Assembly (NCBI GenBank): GCA_036426205.1
Contig: CM071573.1
Location: 73,934,918-73,998,917 of the forward strand
Origin: Ascaphus truei
Lineage: Eukaryota; Chordata; Amphibia; Anura; Ascaphidae
Length of the DNA: 64,000 nucleotides
Reading direction: 5' to 3'
Shown here: positions 10,049 to 22,073 of the stretch, piece after piece
Layout of the letters: each line of letters opens with the position of its first letter
Numbering within the stretch: position 1 is the first letter of the stretch
The notes under the pieces: model-generated
The model's input: only the letters and a program-made list of their open reading frames with translations
Databases searched by the model: none
What the model was told of the DNA's origin: nothing
Position numbers and translations under genes: made by a program

Positions 10049-10234
10049 ATCAGGTAGAGGGTAGGAGAAAGTGCAGTGATTATGGCTGATATAGCTCTAG
10101 AGTTCCCCCTCAATGTTTCTTACCCATTTTTGCAGCCTTTAGAATCATGTGCCTAATGGAGCTTTTTCAAGGTACACTGCTAAGTAATATAAACGCAATA
10201 AACGCTGCAAAAAGAGTAAGTGGATAAGAAATAT
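10009..10234. other. (TA)n tract and unassigned insert sequence
   Basis: A TA microsatellite at about 10009-10042 is followed by about 190 bases with no recognised feature up to the point where Gypsy pol resumes. Confidence 0.5.
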
Positions 10235-11175
10235 TGAATACATAGAATTGGGATGCAAATTAAATTGGATTTCTCTTTTGCGTCAGACATGTCCCAAGTC
10301 CATCTGTAGATACATGAGCATGAACTTCCACGGGTTGTTTTAGGTCAAACAAATGTAGAACTGGTGCACTTGATTTAGCATCCCTTAATTACTGAAACAC
10401 TTGCTGATGCTTCAGGTGCCCTTGCCAGTCCATATCTTTGCAAAGCAAATGTGTAAGGGGTCCATTTAAACTTGCTTCATCCGAATGTAATGGGCTAGAT
10501 ATCTTATCATACCTAACAATCTTTGCAATCCTATCTTGTCAGTAGGTGGTGGCATATCGGTGATCGCTTTCACCATGGCATTATCAGACATTACACCATC
10601 TGCGGAAATGATGTGCCTTCATTTAGTGCACCTTACTGATTTGGTATTGAAGTTTTGCCTTGTTACATTTCTCCTGCAGCTTACATGCCCTATCCATTAC
10701 TCTTTTAAGTATAACCTCGTGCTCCTCTTTTGTGCTGCTTGCAATAATCATGTTATCAGCTATTGTATGAACGCCTTCGATGTCTCCAAAAGATTCAACG
10801 TTTTTCTGCTGAAAACGTCACTAGCTGACTTTATGCCCAAATGGCAGCTGATTAAATTTATATTGGTCCCAAGGTGGGTTAAAAGTACATACAGTAGGTC
10901 AGTGAATTCACTATCAACCTTTATTTGCCAATAACTATATTTCTCATCTAAGATTGTGAACAGTTTTCCCTGTTGGGTTGCTTTGGACATCAACGGGTGT
11001 TGGAATTGAAAAATGCAGTCTTAAAATAGCCTTATTGATATCTCTGGAGACAAGCACACCCACAGATTTCCATTTATCTTCTGAGTGCTAGCTAGACTAT
11101 TTACCCATGCTGTAGGGTTAATGACCTTCTTGATTATGCCCTACTGCAGAAGATCTTCAATAGTCTGTTTTAATT
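10235..11175 (-). pseudogene. Ty3/Gypsy reverse transcriptase to RNase H start (relic)
   Basis: Minus-strand translation gives, in order, GIIKKVINPTAWVNSL and CLSPEI near 11150-11050 (RT entry), KLFTILDEKYSYWQIKVDS near 10960 (motif A region), then SCHLGIKSASDVFSRK near 10840 (the motif B region, normally FGLxSAPxxFQ). Near 10330 it gives FDLKQPVEVHAHVSTDGLGTCL, the start of RNase H (normally DAS..GxGAVL). The catalytic YxDD is not clearly readable. Frame breaks are numerous. The next RNase H residues are found at 6035, across the nested insertions. Confidence 0.75.
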
Positions 11176-11335
11176 TAACAGAGTTAGGTCTCAATTATAC
11201 CAGAAACTGCAGAGATCCAGATGACGTCATCGTAGCGACACTACATGTGCAAACGCAAAAGCGATTTGTAGCACTACTGCAGGGAGACATGGCCAGATAA
11301 TGAATTCATTTCTCTCTATCTCTCTCTCACTCAAT

Positions 11336-11369
<34 letters not shown>

Positions 11370-11374
11370 TTTAG
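11176..11374. other. Foreign insert in the protease position of the Gypsy relic
   Basis: Between the RT entry and the gag zinc knuckle, where a protease would be expected, lies unrelated sequence. It has a GATGACGTCATC palindrome at about 11220, TC repeats at about 11311-11332 and TG repeats at about 11341-11370. Protease coding is not detectable, so it was probably replaced or deleted. Confidence 0.45.
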
Positions 11375-12065
11375 CAGACATGCTTTGGGGGGGGGGGTGT
11401 ATTCTGCCACATCGGCTACATGGACCTTTATGAGTAAGTGGATCATGCTGCTCACTTGCAGAGGACCTACCTGCACAGTACTTTGTTGGATGCTTTGTCT
11501 CTTGAGTTTTAATTTACATAGCGTGTACACTATTTTGTATGGAGGCAGCAGCCATTGCTCCAGTCTGAGACCTCATGATGATTTCCTTTGCAAATTTCAT
11601 GGCTTTTTCTAAAGTTAAATCTCTAGCTTCCAGCAATTTCTCTTTCAAATAAATGTGTACTATACTAAAAACAAATGTCTGTCAGAAACTCTTCCTGATC
11701 TTCAAACTCAGTGAGCGGCTCTTTGCTTTAATTTAGTAACTTTTCTCGTAGGTGTGAGTCCACAACAGGTGCCTTTCAAAAACAACAATTCTTTTGGGTT
11801 CAAAATAAGCTTTAAATGTTTAAATCACTGTTTGAGGTGTGTTTGCTTCAACTGCTGGCTGTGCAACGCTCATTGTATTATATACCTCCAGTGCCTCATC
11901 CCCAATAGTGTGTAATAATACAGCAATGCTTGCTGCCTCAGACTTTGCATCCAGTCCCGCTGCTGTGAGGTATAAATGTATTTTTGTGAACTTCTGTGCC
12001 AGCTCCACCAGATTTCCAGTCATACATATTGCCAGTGGAGGTCTAAGGTGTTCCATGCTGTACAC
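11375..12065 (-). pseudogene. Ty3/Gypsy gag relic
   Basis: Starting just inside the LTR, the minus strand reads MEHLRPPLA, then GNLVELAQKFTKIHLYLTAAGL, then AVLLHTIGDEALEVYNT. This is the N-terminal capsid pattern of vertebrate Gypsy gags (GNxxxNWxxFKxxxxxYL...AxLLHxxGxEAxxVYNT). Further on near 11400-11425 a Cys-x2-Cys-x3-His-x5-Cys knuckle (CSRCGRIH...KAC) is readable with a frameshift. Stops and a microsatellite interrupt it. The start codon lies about 25 bases from the LTR end, so the leader is very short. Confidence 0.7.
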
Positions 12066-12085
12066 ACTGTTGGACGCTTAGCTCC

Positions 12086-12505
12086 TGTAGCAATCAGTAA
12101 CAAGAACACTTACAAGAACACAGATGAATGCTGACGTCAGGCTGTCTGTCTTGTACAAAGGAAGACTCTGCTTACTCAGATCTGTGTATAAGCACTGGGT
12201 ACTGTGAAGTCTTACCCAGGTCTCTGTAGCACAGAGCTCATGCTCCTCACTTTGTCTCGGGAAACTTCCTTCTAACACCATGTGCTATACTTTCTAGTAT
12301 TTAAACTTCTGATCTCTCTGGCCGACACTCAATGACACTTTATCAAACCTGTGACTTCTTAAACTATGATGTTTATTGAACATACGACACATTGATTAAA
12401 TAGTACAGGCAGGCTGCTTACTAATAGTGTTGTTGAATCTGCGACCATTACAGAACTGAACTGTAGCACAGCAAGACAACATGAGGCTCCCCCTAGTGTG
12501 TAACA
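12086..12505 (-). mobile_element. 5' LTR of the Ty3/Gypsy relic
   Basis: On the minus strand it begins TGTTACACAC and ends GATTGCTACA, giving TG...CA termini and a length of 420 bp. AATAAA lies at 12377-12372 (minus). Immediately after it the minus strand reads GGAGCTAAGCGTCC, a possible primer-binding region, and then the gag start. Position and orientation agree with the gag-RT-RNase H-integrase order to the left. No matching second LTR is found at the left end. Confidence 0.55.
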
Positions 12506-12586
12506 TGATACTACTGCTTTTAAACACAGTTGCATACTGTAGACAACTGTAGAGCTGCCACATCCTTACCTTACTTATGGCCAGAT

Positions 12587-12979
12587 TTAGGGTGGCCACA
12601 TTTAAGTTTTTATAATACAAGATGCAAAAATTCAGTATGAAAGCGTGACGTCATAATGAGCGATTGAATGATTTACAAACGCAAATGCAAGATAGGGAAA
12701 GATGCATGGAACTAACAAGCAGAGGTGGGGGAACAACTAAAGCCTTTTATTATTATAAGAATTTAGAAAGGTGACATCTATCGGAAAAGGTAACTATTAC
12801 ACATCTATTACGTTTTATGACTGATTTAATAATTGTAATTTGAAGTTAGGGCATTTCACAACAAGGCGCTAATATACGGGACAGTGAAGCGTCCACAAAG
12901 ACCTTTCCGGGACAATGGCACAAGTCAACAAAATAAGGGACAATCCTGTATATATATACGGGACGTCTGGCAACCCTAA
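12587..12979. mobile_element. MITE with TTAGGGTKGCCA termini and GCCAGAT duplication
   Basis: The left terminus TTAGGGTGGCCACATTT matches the inverted right terminus TTAGGGTTGCCAGACGT. GCCAGAT occurs directly on both sides (12580-12586 and 12980-12986), and the eighth base differs (G/A). This fits a hAT-type 8-bp target duplication with one change. A second copy of the family lies at about 18903-19280. No transposase is encoded. Confidence 0.6.
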
Positions 12980-13204
12980 GCCAGATCCACAGTTCTCCGT
13001 TTAAGTCTGGGCCCCTAACTGTAAGCTTTCAAACGGACGTTACTTTCTGAGCTTAACGGTGATCCACAAAGCTAATTATGTGCAAAAACAATGGCCGTTT
13101 GGGCCCTCATTCAATTATGGCTAACGTGGTGACACCCCGGCACTGGCTGCCTGGCTCGTGTTAGCCATATTCTAATGAAGATGCCGGGTATATATTGCAT
13201 AGAG

Positions 13205-13395
13205 ATGTTTTGGAAACCTGGCTTGTTGGTAGCCTTCAAGGACTAAGCTTGGGCCATTTTGAAGTAGAGCATTTGGATGTTAATGATATTATTTGATGAG
13301 GGTTTGCCATCAATTCCGTCTTTAAGTTTCCAAAGTGGTTATGTCATCAGGTTATACTCTCTGCCATACAAAAGGTTGTAAAGTATCTAGGGTGA
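13205..13395. repeat. Dispersed repeat, copy 1
   Basis: The segment (GGTAGCCTTCAAGGACTAAGCTTGGG then CCATTTTGAAGTAGAGCATTTG) matches another at about 15940-16090 with scattered differences. The family is unidentified. Confidence 0.6.
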
Positions 13396-13407
13396 TTCTA
13401 TTAACCC

Positions 13408-13505
13408 AGGGGTTCTCAACTCTAGTCCTCAGTCATCGACTGAGCCACCTGTGCTGAAGCTGGGATAACCATTAAAACCTGAACTGTTGGGGGGGTCTTG
13501 AGAAA
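13408..13505. repeat. hAT-type hairpin MITE, internally deleted copy
   Basis: It starts CAGGGGTTCTCAACTC and ends GGGGGGTCTTGAG. It retains the left end and most of the right arm of the hairpin MITE described at 33433-33609. Confidence 0.6.
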
Positions 13506-13965
13506 TGGAGATGGAGCCACTGTATTAACCCCTTGGCTACCTCACTGACCACAAAGGCATGCTTAAAGTATGCCTTCATGGCCACTATGGCTTGTAAGGG
13601 GTTAATACATAGGTATTGGCTGCATTTGTTGGCCTACTCCAGGGTTTACACTTTGGCTTTCTATATGTTTAAGGCAATAGAGGAAGCCAAAGTGTCCCAC
13701 TTCAGCACCCTGGACAAGACCCAAAAATCTACTGAGAACTGGCATTAGGTGCTGGAAGAAACGTAACTTTAACGGCCTACAGTGGATATGGTTTGGTGTT
13801 CCCCACCTCTTTTGCCTATCATTAACACTAACAACCATTTAAGTTAACTGCAGGCCATCTTAGCAACTAGACAGGTCTTAACGAGATTTTGGGCAGCTTT
13901 GAAGATCACTTAATGATGCGTTAACATCAGTAAATAGCGGAGGTCTTTGGGTCAGGATCTTAGGG

Positions 13966-14227
13966 CAGGGGTGCTCAACTCCAGTCATCAAGCCCCCCCA
14001 ACAGGTTAGGTTTTCACGATATCCCTGCTTCAGCACAGGTGGCTCAATTAGAGGCTCAGTCAAAGACTGAGCCTCTGATTGATCCACCTGTGCTGAATCA
14101 GGGATATCCTGAAAATCTAACCTAACCTCAGTATTTGACTGAGCCTCTGAGCCACCTGTGCTTAAGCTGGGATAACTTGAAAACCTGACCTGTTGGGGGG
14201 GCTTGAGGACATTAGTTGAGCACCCCG
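13966..14227. repeat. hAT-type hairpin MITE, expanded copy
   Basis: It begins CAGGGGTGCTCAACTCC and ends TTGAGCACCCCGA, with palindromic arms containing GGTTTTCACGATATCCC and CTGAGCCACCTGTGC. An extra internal arm makes it longer than other copies. Flanks TCTTAGGG and ACTTAGGC match at six of eight positions, fitting a decayed hAT target duplication. Confidence 0.7.
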
Positions 14228-14404
14228 ACTTAGGCCATTTAATGTGATATTTAGAGAAGTGTGAACTGTTCGCTTGCTCAGTCGAATTTGCGAATATCAA
14301 TTATTTCAATTTGGCGAAGAAGTTTGCATTTATACAAAAGCTTGTGACATTTGAATAACTCTGAAAATTCAATAGGCGTCGCATTTTCCATTACCTTCAC
14401 TTTT

Positions 14405-14765
14405 TAAAGGAAATTGGACTGCAGCGGATCGGCCGGTTCTTTTAGTCTGCGGATTTCAGATCAATCTCAAAAGGGCAATCCGGGTTTTTGTGGATTTTTT
14501 ATTATTATTATTACTAATACGCTCTGTGGATTCCGGAACCAGTGGATGGATGCGTATAATCCAATCCACGTATTCAGTGATCCATTGGTGGAGTCTTAAG
14601 AATGCTGACTCCGCGGATTGGATTCTACAAATCAGTCCATGGCAGTTTTTGATTTAATCAATGCGGATTAAAACCTCCCAAATCCGTTTGCGAATTTTAC
14701 CCCGAGAAACGGATCTTGAGGGTAACATCAGCGAAAATCCAGGAAACGGATCTCTAGTCCCGACT
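14405..14765. repeat. GGATT-rich hAT-type MITE (fragment)
   Basis: It is dense in GGATT/AATCC pentamers (CTGCGGATTTCAG, CCGCGGATTGGATTC, AAATCCGTTTGCG). It is clearly related to the complete copies at 47319-47701 and 50569-50934, but terminal bases are not clear here. Confidence 0.65.
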
Positions 14766-15041
14766 CCCTTCAAGACCCCCCTCCCCAAGCTGAGGCCCTC
14801 GGGACTTTCACAGACATCTCAGATGGTGTTACGTCACTGTTGACAATACCAACCCAATTTCTTTCACCCTTAATAAATTGAAAAACAGCACGTACCATGC
14901 TTGCAAATCTTGCATCAAGAACGTAAGAATAAATACTTCAGCTGCAGGGTAAACATGAGGCTTTAGGAGGTTTTCTATGCTTTCAATTTGCCAATAACAT
15001 TTTCCATTTGTTTGTGTTTTTATTTGAACAAACCGCATCAG

Positions 15042-15138
15042 ATCAAAAAAACAGATATTCCACTGCAGTAACTGTTGGTGCAGCAATAACGATTAGCATG
15101 GTGATGCTTGTTTTAGTGATATGTCTAAAACTCAACAG
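15042..15138 (+). CDS. Putative internal exon encoding a transmembrane segment
   Basis: A 97-bp stretch lies between a pyrimidine-rich acceptor (TTTGTGTTTTTATTTG...CATCAG) and a donor AACAG|GTATAA. The open frame reads QKNRYSTAVTV, a strongly hydrophobic GAAITISMVMLVLVICL, then KLNR. A basic stop-transfer after about 20 hydrophobic residues is typical of a single-pass membrane protein exon. I do not recognise the gene, and the donor is non-optimal. Chance is possible because the stretch is short. It is not obviously connected to the promoter at 26.5 kb, which lies downstream. Confidence 0.3.
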
Positions 15139-15939
15139 GTATAAAATTTGCTTTATATACAGAACCTACCTGATGATTGGTTTTTATATCGTGCTGTTTC
15201 AGAACTTGAACACAATAGTTATGGGAACTGTAGGCTAGAAATGTAGTTATATTCTTCTCTGCAATATACTGTCTTCTACAATTCAATATCACCTTCTAAG
15301 TTATTTTTCTCCATGATTCCATTTTAGTGACCCAATATGCAATAAAACATATTCAATACCATCTAGGCACCATACCAGACTAGCTAAATAGAAAATACAA
15401 AAATCCATCAATACTGTTCCTTTTCTGAATCCAGCTGTTTATTAAAAGGCATAACAAATATAGTAGCTCAAATATGCTCTGTAACTATTCAGTAATGTAA
15501 CTAAAAGCACTTTATGTTTCAGGCAACACTAAAATGCACAGCTGCATTTCTGCAAACCAGGTACCGGAAAGAATTCTTTAGCTTTAAGATTTCTGTATCA
15601 CAATGAGTTTTAATCTAGAAGTCTTAAAACATGATATTGGTAAGAGTTGGGGCTGGTAAATTTGTGGTTCCTAAGCAGGAGTATGTTAAATAAGTTATTT
15701 ATTCCACTTACACCTTCGGGGATAAAGAGCATTCTGAACCACCATGGAAAAAGTACAGTATGACAGGTCCCTGTTTATAATGAATGACCATGGGCCATTA
15801 GATTCCATATGCCTGAGAACACACATGCACACAGAGTTGGCCAAGCTTCTTAAGGGCTACCAAGAGTCTATGTTTTAAGTGTACTGAATTCCTAAGAAGG
15901 TTGCTTAGTTTTAATTGGTTAATTTTGTGTTAGAGAAAT

Positions 15940-16090
15940 CTTGAAAATCTGGTATGTTGGTAGACTTCATGGACCAAGCTTGGGCCATCTTGAAGTAGAG
16001 CATTTGAATGTTGATGGTATTATGTGTTGAGGGTTCCATCTTTAAGGTTCCAGAGTTGCTATGTCATCCAGAATTGATATGCTCAATAAA
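15940..16090. repeat. Dispersed repeat, copy 2
   Basis: This is the partner of 13205-13395 (shared GACCAAGCTTGGGCCAT then CTTGAAGTAGAGCATTTG) with moderate divergence. Confidence 0.6.
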
Positions 16091-16125
16091 GGTTTCTTAT
16101 AGGATAATTCTGCTTTGTGTATCAT

Positions 16126-17540
16126 TTATTTATTCAGTATCAGTGTGAAATCAAACAGATGATTCTCTGGGGGGAGAAAAAAGGGACCAGGCTGACAGAG
16201 GGGTAGTCTGGATTTTCCCAGTGGTTGAGCCCCTAGTGAAGTTGGAGGGTGAGTAGGAAGGTGAATGTTCCAGAAGCGGCCACAAATAATTTGGGTCGCG
16301 ACTTTCCGGGCTTGGCAGATGGAGGCTGCCAATCTGCACCAAGACCAGCAAACTAACACCGAAAAAATTGAGGCACCGAGACCCCTGACAGGACTGTGGC
16401 AGAAGCTGGGGGGACCTAATTATATATTTTTTACCTAGCCTTACTCGATTATGTTGGAACCCGGTTACACTATTGAAGGCAGGCCTATTTTGTACGATGT
16501 GTTTGTTAAACATGTGTGCTAGATTGGATCATTAGATCACTGAAACTCTACCCTCAATGCCTAAGGCTTTGCATGCAGGATGTTTATAGTTAAGTATGGT
16601 GGTGATAATCTTTTTCTCTCACATAGAGTACTAATAAATATTATTAGCTGAATACTGAGCTATGTGGTCTTTATAATGAGCCTGTAAGGAAGTTACTGGC
16701 GGAGCACTAACATTACAGCTCTCTGGGCAGTACTGTATGGGAAAAACATTGAAAATGAAGACACCAAGGAAATCCTCTGGGAAAGCCGAATTTCTGGGCA
16801 AATGAAGCAGCGAACATAAGAAAACTGGAAGTAATATCTTCATCAGGTAAAAGTTTCATATTTGGAAACCTGCGCCACAGTATCACAAATGGTTTTTCAT
16901 GAACTCTGGAAATCAGTATATCGAAGGCCTGGAATGGCCGGCAAAGTATTGCCAAATGCCATTCAAAGGAGGAAAATGTGTGCTCTCAAAACGTCCTAAC
17001 ACTAACAATGTGTGAAATGTTTGCAAGCCAGGTTTTTTTTTTTTAAAGGCACGGTTCTCAAAACAATTGGCCAATCGGGCATTACATGTGTGCAAGGTCA
17101 CGTGGCTCTTTAAATACTGCCATTGATTCTAAAGTCACAACAATGAAAAATGTGACAAACATTTTATGAATACACAAAATATAAGCAAAAAAACCTCCCC
17201 ATAAAAACCCGTGCAAAGCAAGTTTCAAGACTTCCCCACTTCTCTACATAACACCAATGAAGAATGTTCATAATGAACCAGAATCGCTTGTGAACTACCC
17301 CATTTAATTTAAACTCTTTATTGCAAGAGAGTTCCGTGACCTATTGGCTTGCTGCCCTTTACGGTGATGAAGGGGTTAATAGAATAGGAGTTCCAAATAC
17401 ACTGCGTTTTCATTCGGAGGCAGAGATATGATATACATGGTAACCCTGAGGCAGTGCCTTTCTGTATAAATATATAACCAGTATCGGCCCAATACAGCTT
17501 AGACCACAAAATATCTAAAAAGACGCATGATGAGATGTAA
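16126..17540. other. Unassigned sequence, non-repetitive in appearance
   Basis: There are several open frames of 60-120 codons on the minus strand, but none has a recognisable domain or good splice context. Nothing else stands out until a poly-C tract at about 17551-17562. Confidence 0.3.
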
Positions 17541-18902
17541 CTATATCTCCCCCCCCCCCCCCGCCTTAAGATTTCATGAAATACTACATTTGTGAGGAAC
17601 TGTTATAAATCTAGTCAGTGAAAGGTATCACAGACCACAACCTGACTGCAAATCGAACCCTAATAGTTCTGTCACTTACATACTTGAAGCTTCGTGTTTA
17701 GCAGAAATCCTGAACAATTGTTTTGCTTCCTTCCTTGTCACACTAACAATGATGTTTTGCCACGGAAAAGCTTCTCCTGCCCCTCCCGCTTGCAAAAACA
17801 CTACGGCTGCTTTATTGACATGCGGATCATGCACCAGCTTCCTCTGTAGCCCAGATGAGTCACTCTAGCAGAACTGTTTTTAATACAAGAATTAACAATG
17901 AGCGAGTTCGGATGTTTGGAATCCAACACCTCCGAACCTCGGCAATCCCAGCTAACAGCATTGTGCTGAATCTGGCTCACATTGGTGAGGTTCGGCATAT
18001 CAGGCTACAAAAATGAATCTCTAACAGGAATATTAATAACTTGTGCAGACAGCAGACTCTATGAAAGTCTTTTTCTGAAAATGAACATCCGTAGAAAGGT
18101 TACTAATTGAATTCACATTTTGTAAGCATTATAAAAAAAGGTACATTTTCTAAAATGTATTGAAGAGGAATGTTATATTTTCTTGATTCAGAAATGGGGA
18201 AAGAATAATAAGTACTGTACATAGATTAATTTAATGGAGCAAATAATTAATTTCTTTGTGTGTTCCTGAATGTGCTGTGTAAAGCGTAAAAAAAAAAAAA
18301 AGATGTTGCTCTTCATGACATTAAACTTAGTTTCTGTATTCAGCCCTACATTATGGGTGGGGGAAGAGAAAAGCAAAAGCATGTAAAACAAAAAGGAGTA
18401 TGACACCTTTAAATTAAACCATTTATGGCTTTTGTATTGAGATCAAAACCTGCATTTTCTCATTAAATTAGCAAAAGGGAGCATTTTGAATCCTACACTA
18501 GATATGTGGGTTATTTATCCCTGCTTGTATTGGTGGGCAGTTTGTGACTGTATAATGTGAAGCAACAAAAGGATTGCGTGAACACACAATGATAATGGAA
18601 AGCAAAACTCGAGCTCCTTGGAGAGGGGCCTTATGTTGTATGTGAGGTCAAGTGAGGGGAGGCTACTGTATATTGGTGGAGGATTAGGAGTTATCCTACT
18701 GTACCACTTTGTTAATGGGACAGTAAGATTGGAAGGATGGCCCATTATTGCAGAGGAGGGAGAGCGTTTCCTGGAGTTGACGTAGAGTAAGACGTCTGGG
18801 AGGGGGCCTGGTTATCCACTCTGATGGAGACCAAGAGTTATGTTGGTTTGGTAAGATGGGTATGAGGGTGTCGCCACTTTTATCTGAGATTTGAAGGCGT
18901 GT
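17541..18902. other. Unassigned sequence with poly-C and poly-A tracts
   Basis: A poly-C run lies near 17551 and a poly-A run near 18289. The palindromic or coding content is otherwise weak. Confidence 0.3.
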
Positions 18903-19280
18903 TTGGGTTGCCATGTGACTTCTCCAAAAATACTGGACACCATGGTGAAAGGTGCAACACACTCAAGACAGATACACACCTCTCCGCTCCATGCCGTTTC
19001 CTCCTCTTCTTGCCCCATCCCCAATTCCTGACACCTCCTCCTGATTGGCTGCTGCTGGATAATTCAGCCAATCAGGATGGAGGATGCTGCCCAGCCACCT
19101 AGCAATAGTCCTGTTCTTTCCCCGCTCAGGGAAATGCCGCAGCCCCCCAAGCCGGGCAGGTCACTATGTCCAGAGAGCTAATACCAAACACATATATGAC
19201 CAGTATTAACTCTCATTTTTTACCGGACAAAGTGTCCAAATACAGGACAGTCTGGTTCAACACTGGACAACTGGCAACCC
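18903..19280. mobile_element. MITE with AGGGTTGCCA termini, second copy
   Basis: The left end TTTGGGTTGCCATG and the right end CAACTGGCAACCCTAGG are inverted matches of the 12587-12979 element. Internally there is a CTGATTGGCTG/CAGCCAATCAG hairpin near 19040-19075. Confidence 0.5.
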
Positions 19281-21115
19281 TAGGTGCAATTGCTGCGAGG
19301 TTTAAGGGACCCTTTCTTAGTTTGGTCGGAGATTGCTCCTAAAATACTATGGAGAGGGATCAGAAAAATTAGCGCGATTGAGAGATCTAGGAGGAAAGTG
19401 AACAAGACTATGGTTGACTTCCTAATGGATTCAGGTGGTCTGGCATTGAGGCATGTGGATTTGGAGGGTGATTCTGTGGACCTGTTTAGGGGGACAGGGT
19501 TCATCTCTCCGACATTGGGAATTATATTTTTAATCTGGAAAAAGACCTAAAGAAGGCATTTTGTGTAGTGGTGTCCGCAAGGGCAATTTAAGGTATTAAA
19601 TATCCCAGCTGGTGGCGGGAAGGTTTTATATAGGGAAGGGACCCTGTTGAAGTTGATTTCCTTATAGGGAGACGGAGTCCAATAGTTAGTTTGAGGGATG
19701 GCGGCATCATACTTGGCTTGACAGATTGGAATGGGAGTTACCTTCTTGTTTATGTGTGTTTGGACTAAGTGGCCTGGACAGCTATTGGCAAACAGAGGTG
19801 TGAGCAGGGGGTATCCCATGGGCTTTATATTGTGTGTTGACAGAGATACGTGGCTGGGTACCCTCGTTTTTAGTTATATTTTGTATAATATAAAGCTGCG
19901 ACCAGTTTTCTTCCAAGTCATTCAATGTATTTGATTTATTGGGATGGAATGTTGAGACGCTCCCACCATGAGATCAAAGCACAGGTAAATCATGTACTTA
20001 ATGTAAGTTTCTCATCTGACACAATCATTCATTATTCTCTTTTTCCTTGCATCAAAATCTCTGATGGATCTAACATTTAAGTGTATACATGGTTTTACAA
20101 AACTGCAGGTACCTTTGAACCCTTAAGAACTGTTATATTATTCAGATCTCTGTTTTAATGGATCTTGTGCAGTGCACAATATTACTTTACAAGCTTTAAA
20201 TATATTGGCGTTGAGCACATCATCCATCAATAAATGTGACAAGCTACTGCACCGACACACTTTATTCAAGCAAATACCCAGTATGTACCTGGCAGATTCC
20301 TGGAATGCGCCGCTCCTCACCTCTGACATGCCCCGTTGTGTTTGCCTTCCCAGCCTGGGTTCATGCCTGGCTGACGGGCGGCTGATCTGTTAAATGATAA
20401 TGATTAGGATTTAATAGGCTGCAATGCTTCGTGTGTCTACCAGATGGCATAAATTCATGAATTGTAATGCAGTATATATATATAAACTGTGCAGTATTGC
20501 AGCCAGCGGGAATAAAATGCTTTAATCCCTGCTTGAAAATAACCCAATGCACTCGGGCAGAAAACAGTCACAAACCTCAATACACCCGGGTATACCCGAA
20601 TTCGTGGGACTAGCCGAGCTCGAATAAAGTGTGTCGCCAGTGTATATATTATTATTTAACAGCAGGCAGTGATATATAGTCCAGACACAGTAAAGCTTGC
20701 ATATGAATGAAAGAAATACAGTATTTACCTAATAATATTATTCTATATATGTCTCTAAAATGCAGAACATGTAAAAATAAAGTTTTCCAATATACGGTTC
20801 AGCAACCTCTTACTAAAATCATTATGACACTCTGTTCTTTTAATAAGCAATTTTGTAAGGCGCGCATCTCAATTCTACGGATAATACCAAGCAATGTAAT
20901 GGAAAAAACAATGGTGGGGTAGTTATGAAAAACATTGCTAGAATGCACAATTGGTAAAGTAAATAGGCATAGAAATCCTCTCCATGCACGAGTACCAATA
21001 ACTGTAATGCCAATTAAATAAGAGCATAGTTGGCAAGAAGAAAAAAAGGGTTTCAAATGAGAAAAAAAATACAAAAAAATGTCTGCACAGGGTCAGGTGT
21101 GTGACAGTCGAGACC
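19281..21115. other. Unassigned sequence
   Basis: Several moderate open frames occur on both strands at 19284-19820, without a match I can defend. A short TA tract lies at 20474. No RNA gene or element terminus is recognised. Confidence 0.3.
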
Positions 21116-21225
21116 AGGAGTGGCCAACTCCAGTCCTCATGGGTCACCAACAGGTCAGGTTTTAACGATATCCCTGTTTCAGCATAGGTGCCTCAATCAG
21201 TGGCACAGTCAATGCCTGAAGAAGT
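21116..21225. repeat. hAT-type hairpin MITE, left arm only
   Basis: The segment GGAGTGGCCAACTCCAG to CTCAATCAGTGGCACAG corresponds to the first half of the hairpin MITE. The right arm is missing. Confidence 0.6.
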
Positions 21226-21234
21226 AGCATAGGT

Positions 21235-21500
21235 ATGGCCTTGTATTTTAGATCACTCTATAATGTAGGCCAATAGGAAGCCACGGATGTCTTTGAAGCT
21301 TCTTATTGGCCCACGTGAGAGATTTAAACCTATATTTTCTTTCCCTGCAGGAGATGGTTCCAGCTGTAAATATGTTGGGGAAAAGGAGGTCCCCAGAGCT
21401 TCAGGGACCCCCTGCTTCCATCCATTACACATTTAAAAAAAAGGGTGATTGCTGAGGGAAACGGCACCTTTAATTTTTCACAGATACATATAAACACATG
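21235..21500. repeat. Dispersed repeat related to 41860-42260
   Basis: It shares GCCAATAGGAA, GCTTCTTATTG, GGAGGTCCCCAGAGCT and CCCCTGCTTC with the copy near 42 kb in the same order. The family is unknown. Confidence 0.5.
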
Positions 21501-21504
21501 TAAA

Positions 21505-21728
21505 CACACACACACACACACACACACACACTGTGCATTAACTGTTCCTTTCATGCTGCATGGATTTCACTAACTATTCATATTTATTTTATTATCTGTG
21601 TGGTACAAATATATATATATGTGTATATGTGTATATGTGTATATGTGTATATGTGTATATGTGTATATGAGTATATGTGTATATGTGTATATGTGTATAT
21701 GTGTATATGTGTATATGTGTATATATAT
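21505..21728. repeat. (CA)n and (TGTATA)n microsatellites
   Basis: CA repeats are at about 21507-21531. A hexamer TGTATA array spans about 21609-21728. Confidence 0.9.
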
Positions 21729-21978
21729 ACTGAGTTAAGTTATGGTGAGTAAAAAAAGTGACAAAAACCCTCCACAGCAAAGCAAATATGCAAATGTAAA
21801 TATAACTGTATGCTCATCTGCATGTCTTAGGCAGGTCTGCAACCCCGCCTTTCACCATTATCACCCAGGACACAGCACTTCCACTGCAGCAAGGAATTCT
21901 GGGGAATAACATGCAAATGAGCACACAGTGCCACTTTTTGCTTCAAAAACCATTTTTAACATGGTTCCCTATAGGCTA
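21729..21978 (+). repeat. U unit of the ribozyme-bearing repeat
   Basis: It begins ACTGAGTTAAGTTATGG and ends GGTTCCCTATAGGCTA. It matches the U part of the monomer at 8.99-10.0 kb, but the linker with the hammerhead is absent and is replaced by a (TAGATA)n array. Confidence 0.8.
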
Positions 21979-22073
21979 TATATCTATATAGATATAGATA
22001 TAGATATAGATATAGATATAGATATAGATATAGATATAGATATAGATATAGATATAGATATAGATATAGATAA
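21979..22073. repeat. (TAGATA)n microsatellite
   Basis: About fifteen nearly perfect GATATA hexamers sit between two U units. Confidence 0.95.

Noticed and set aside
19284..19820. Minus-strand frames with a PPAGIF and CG pattern, considered as retroviral envelope remains
   Set aside because: The match is a handful of residues with no furin site, fusion peptide or TM region. Too weak to annotate.
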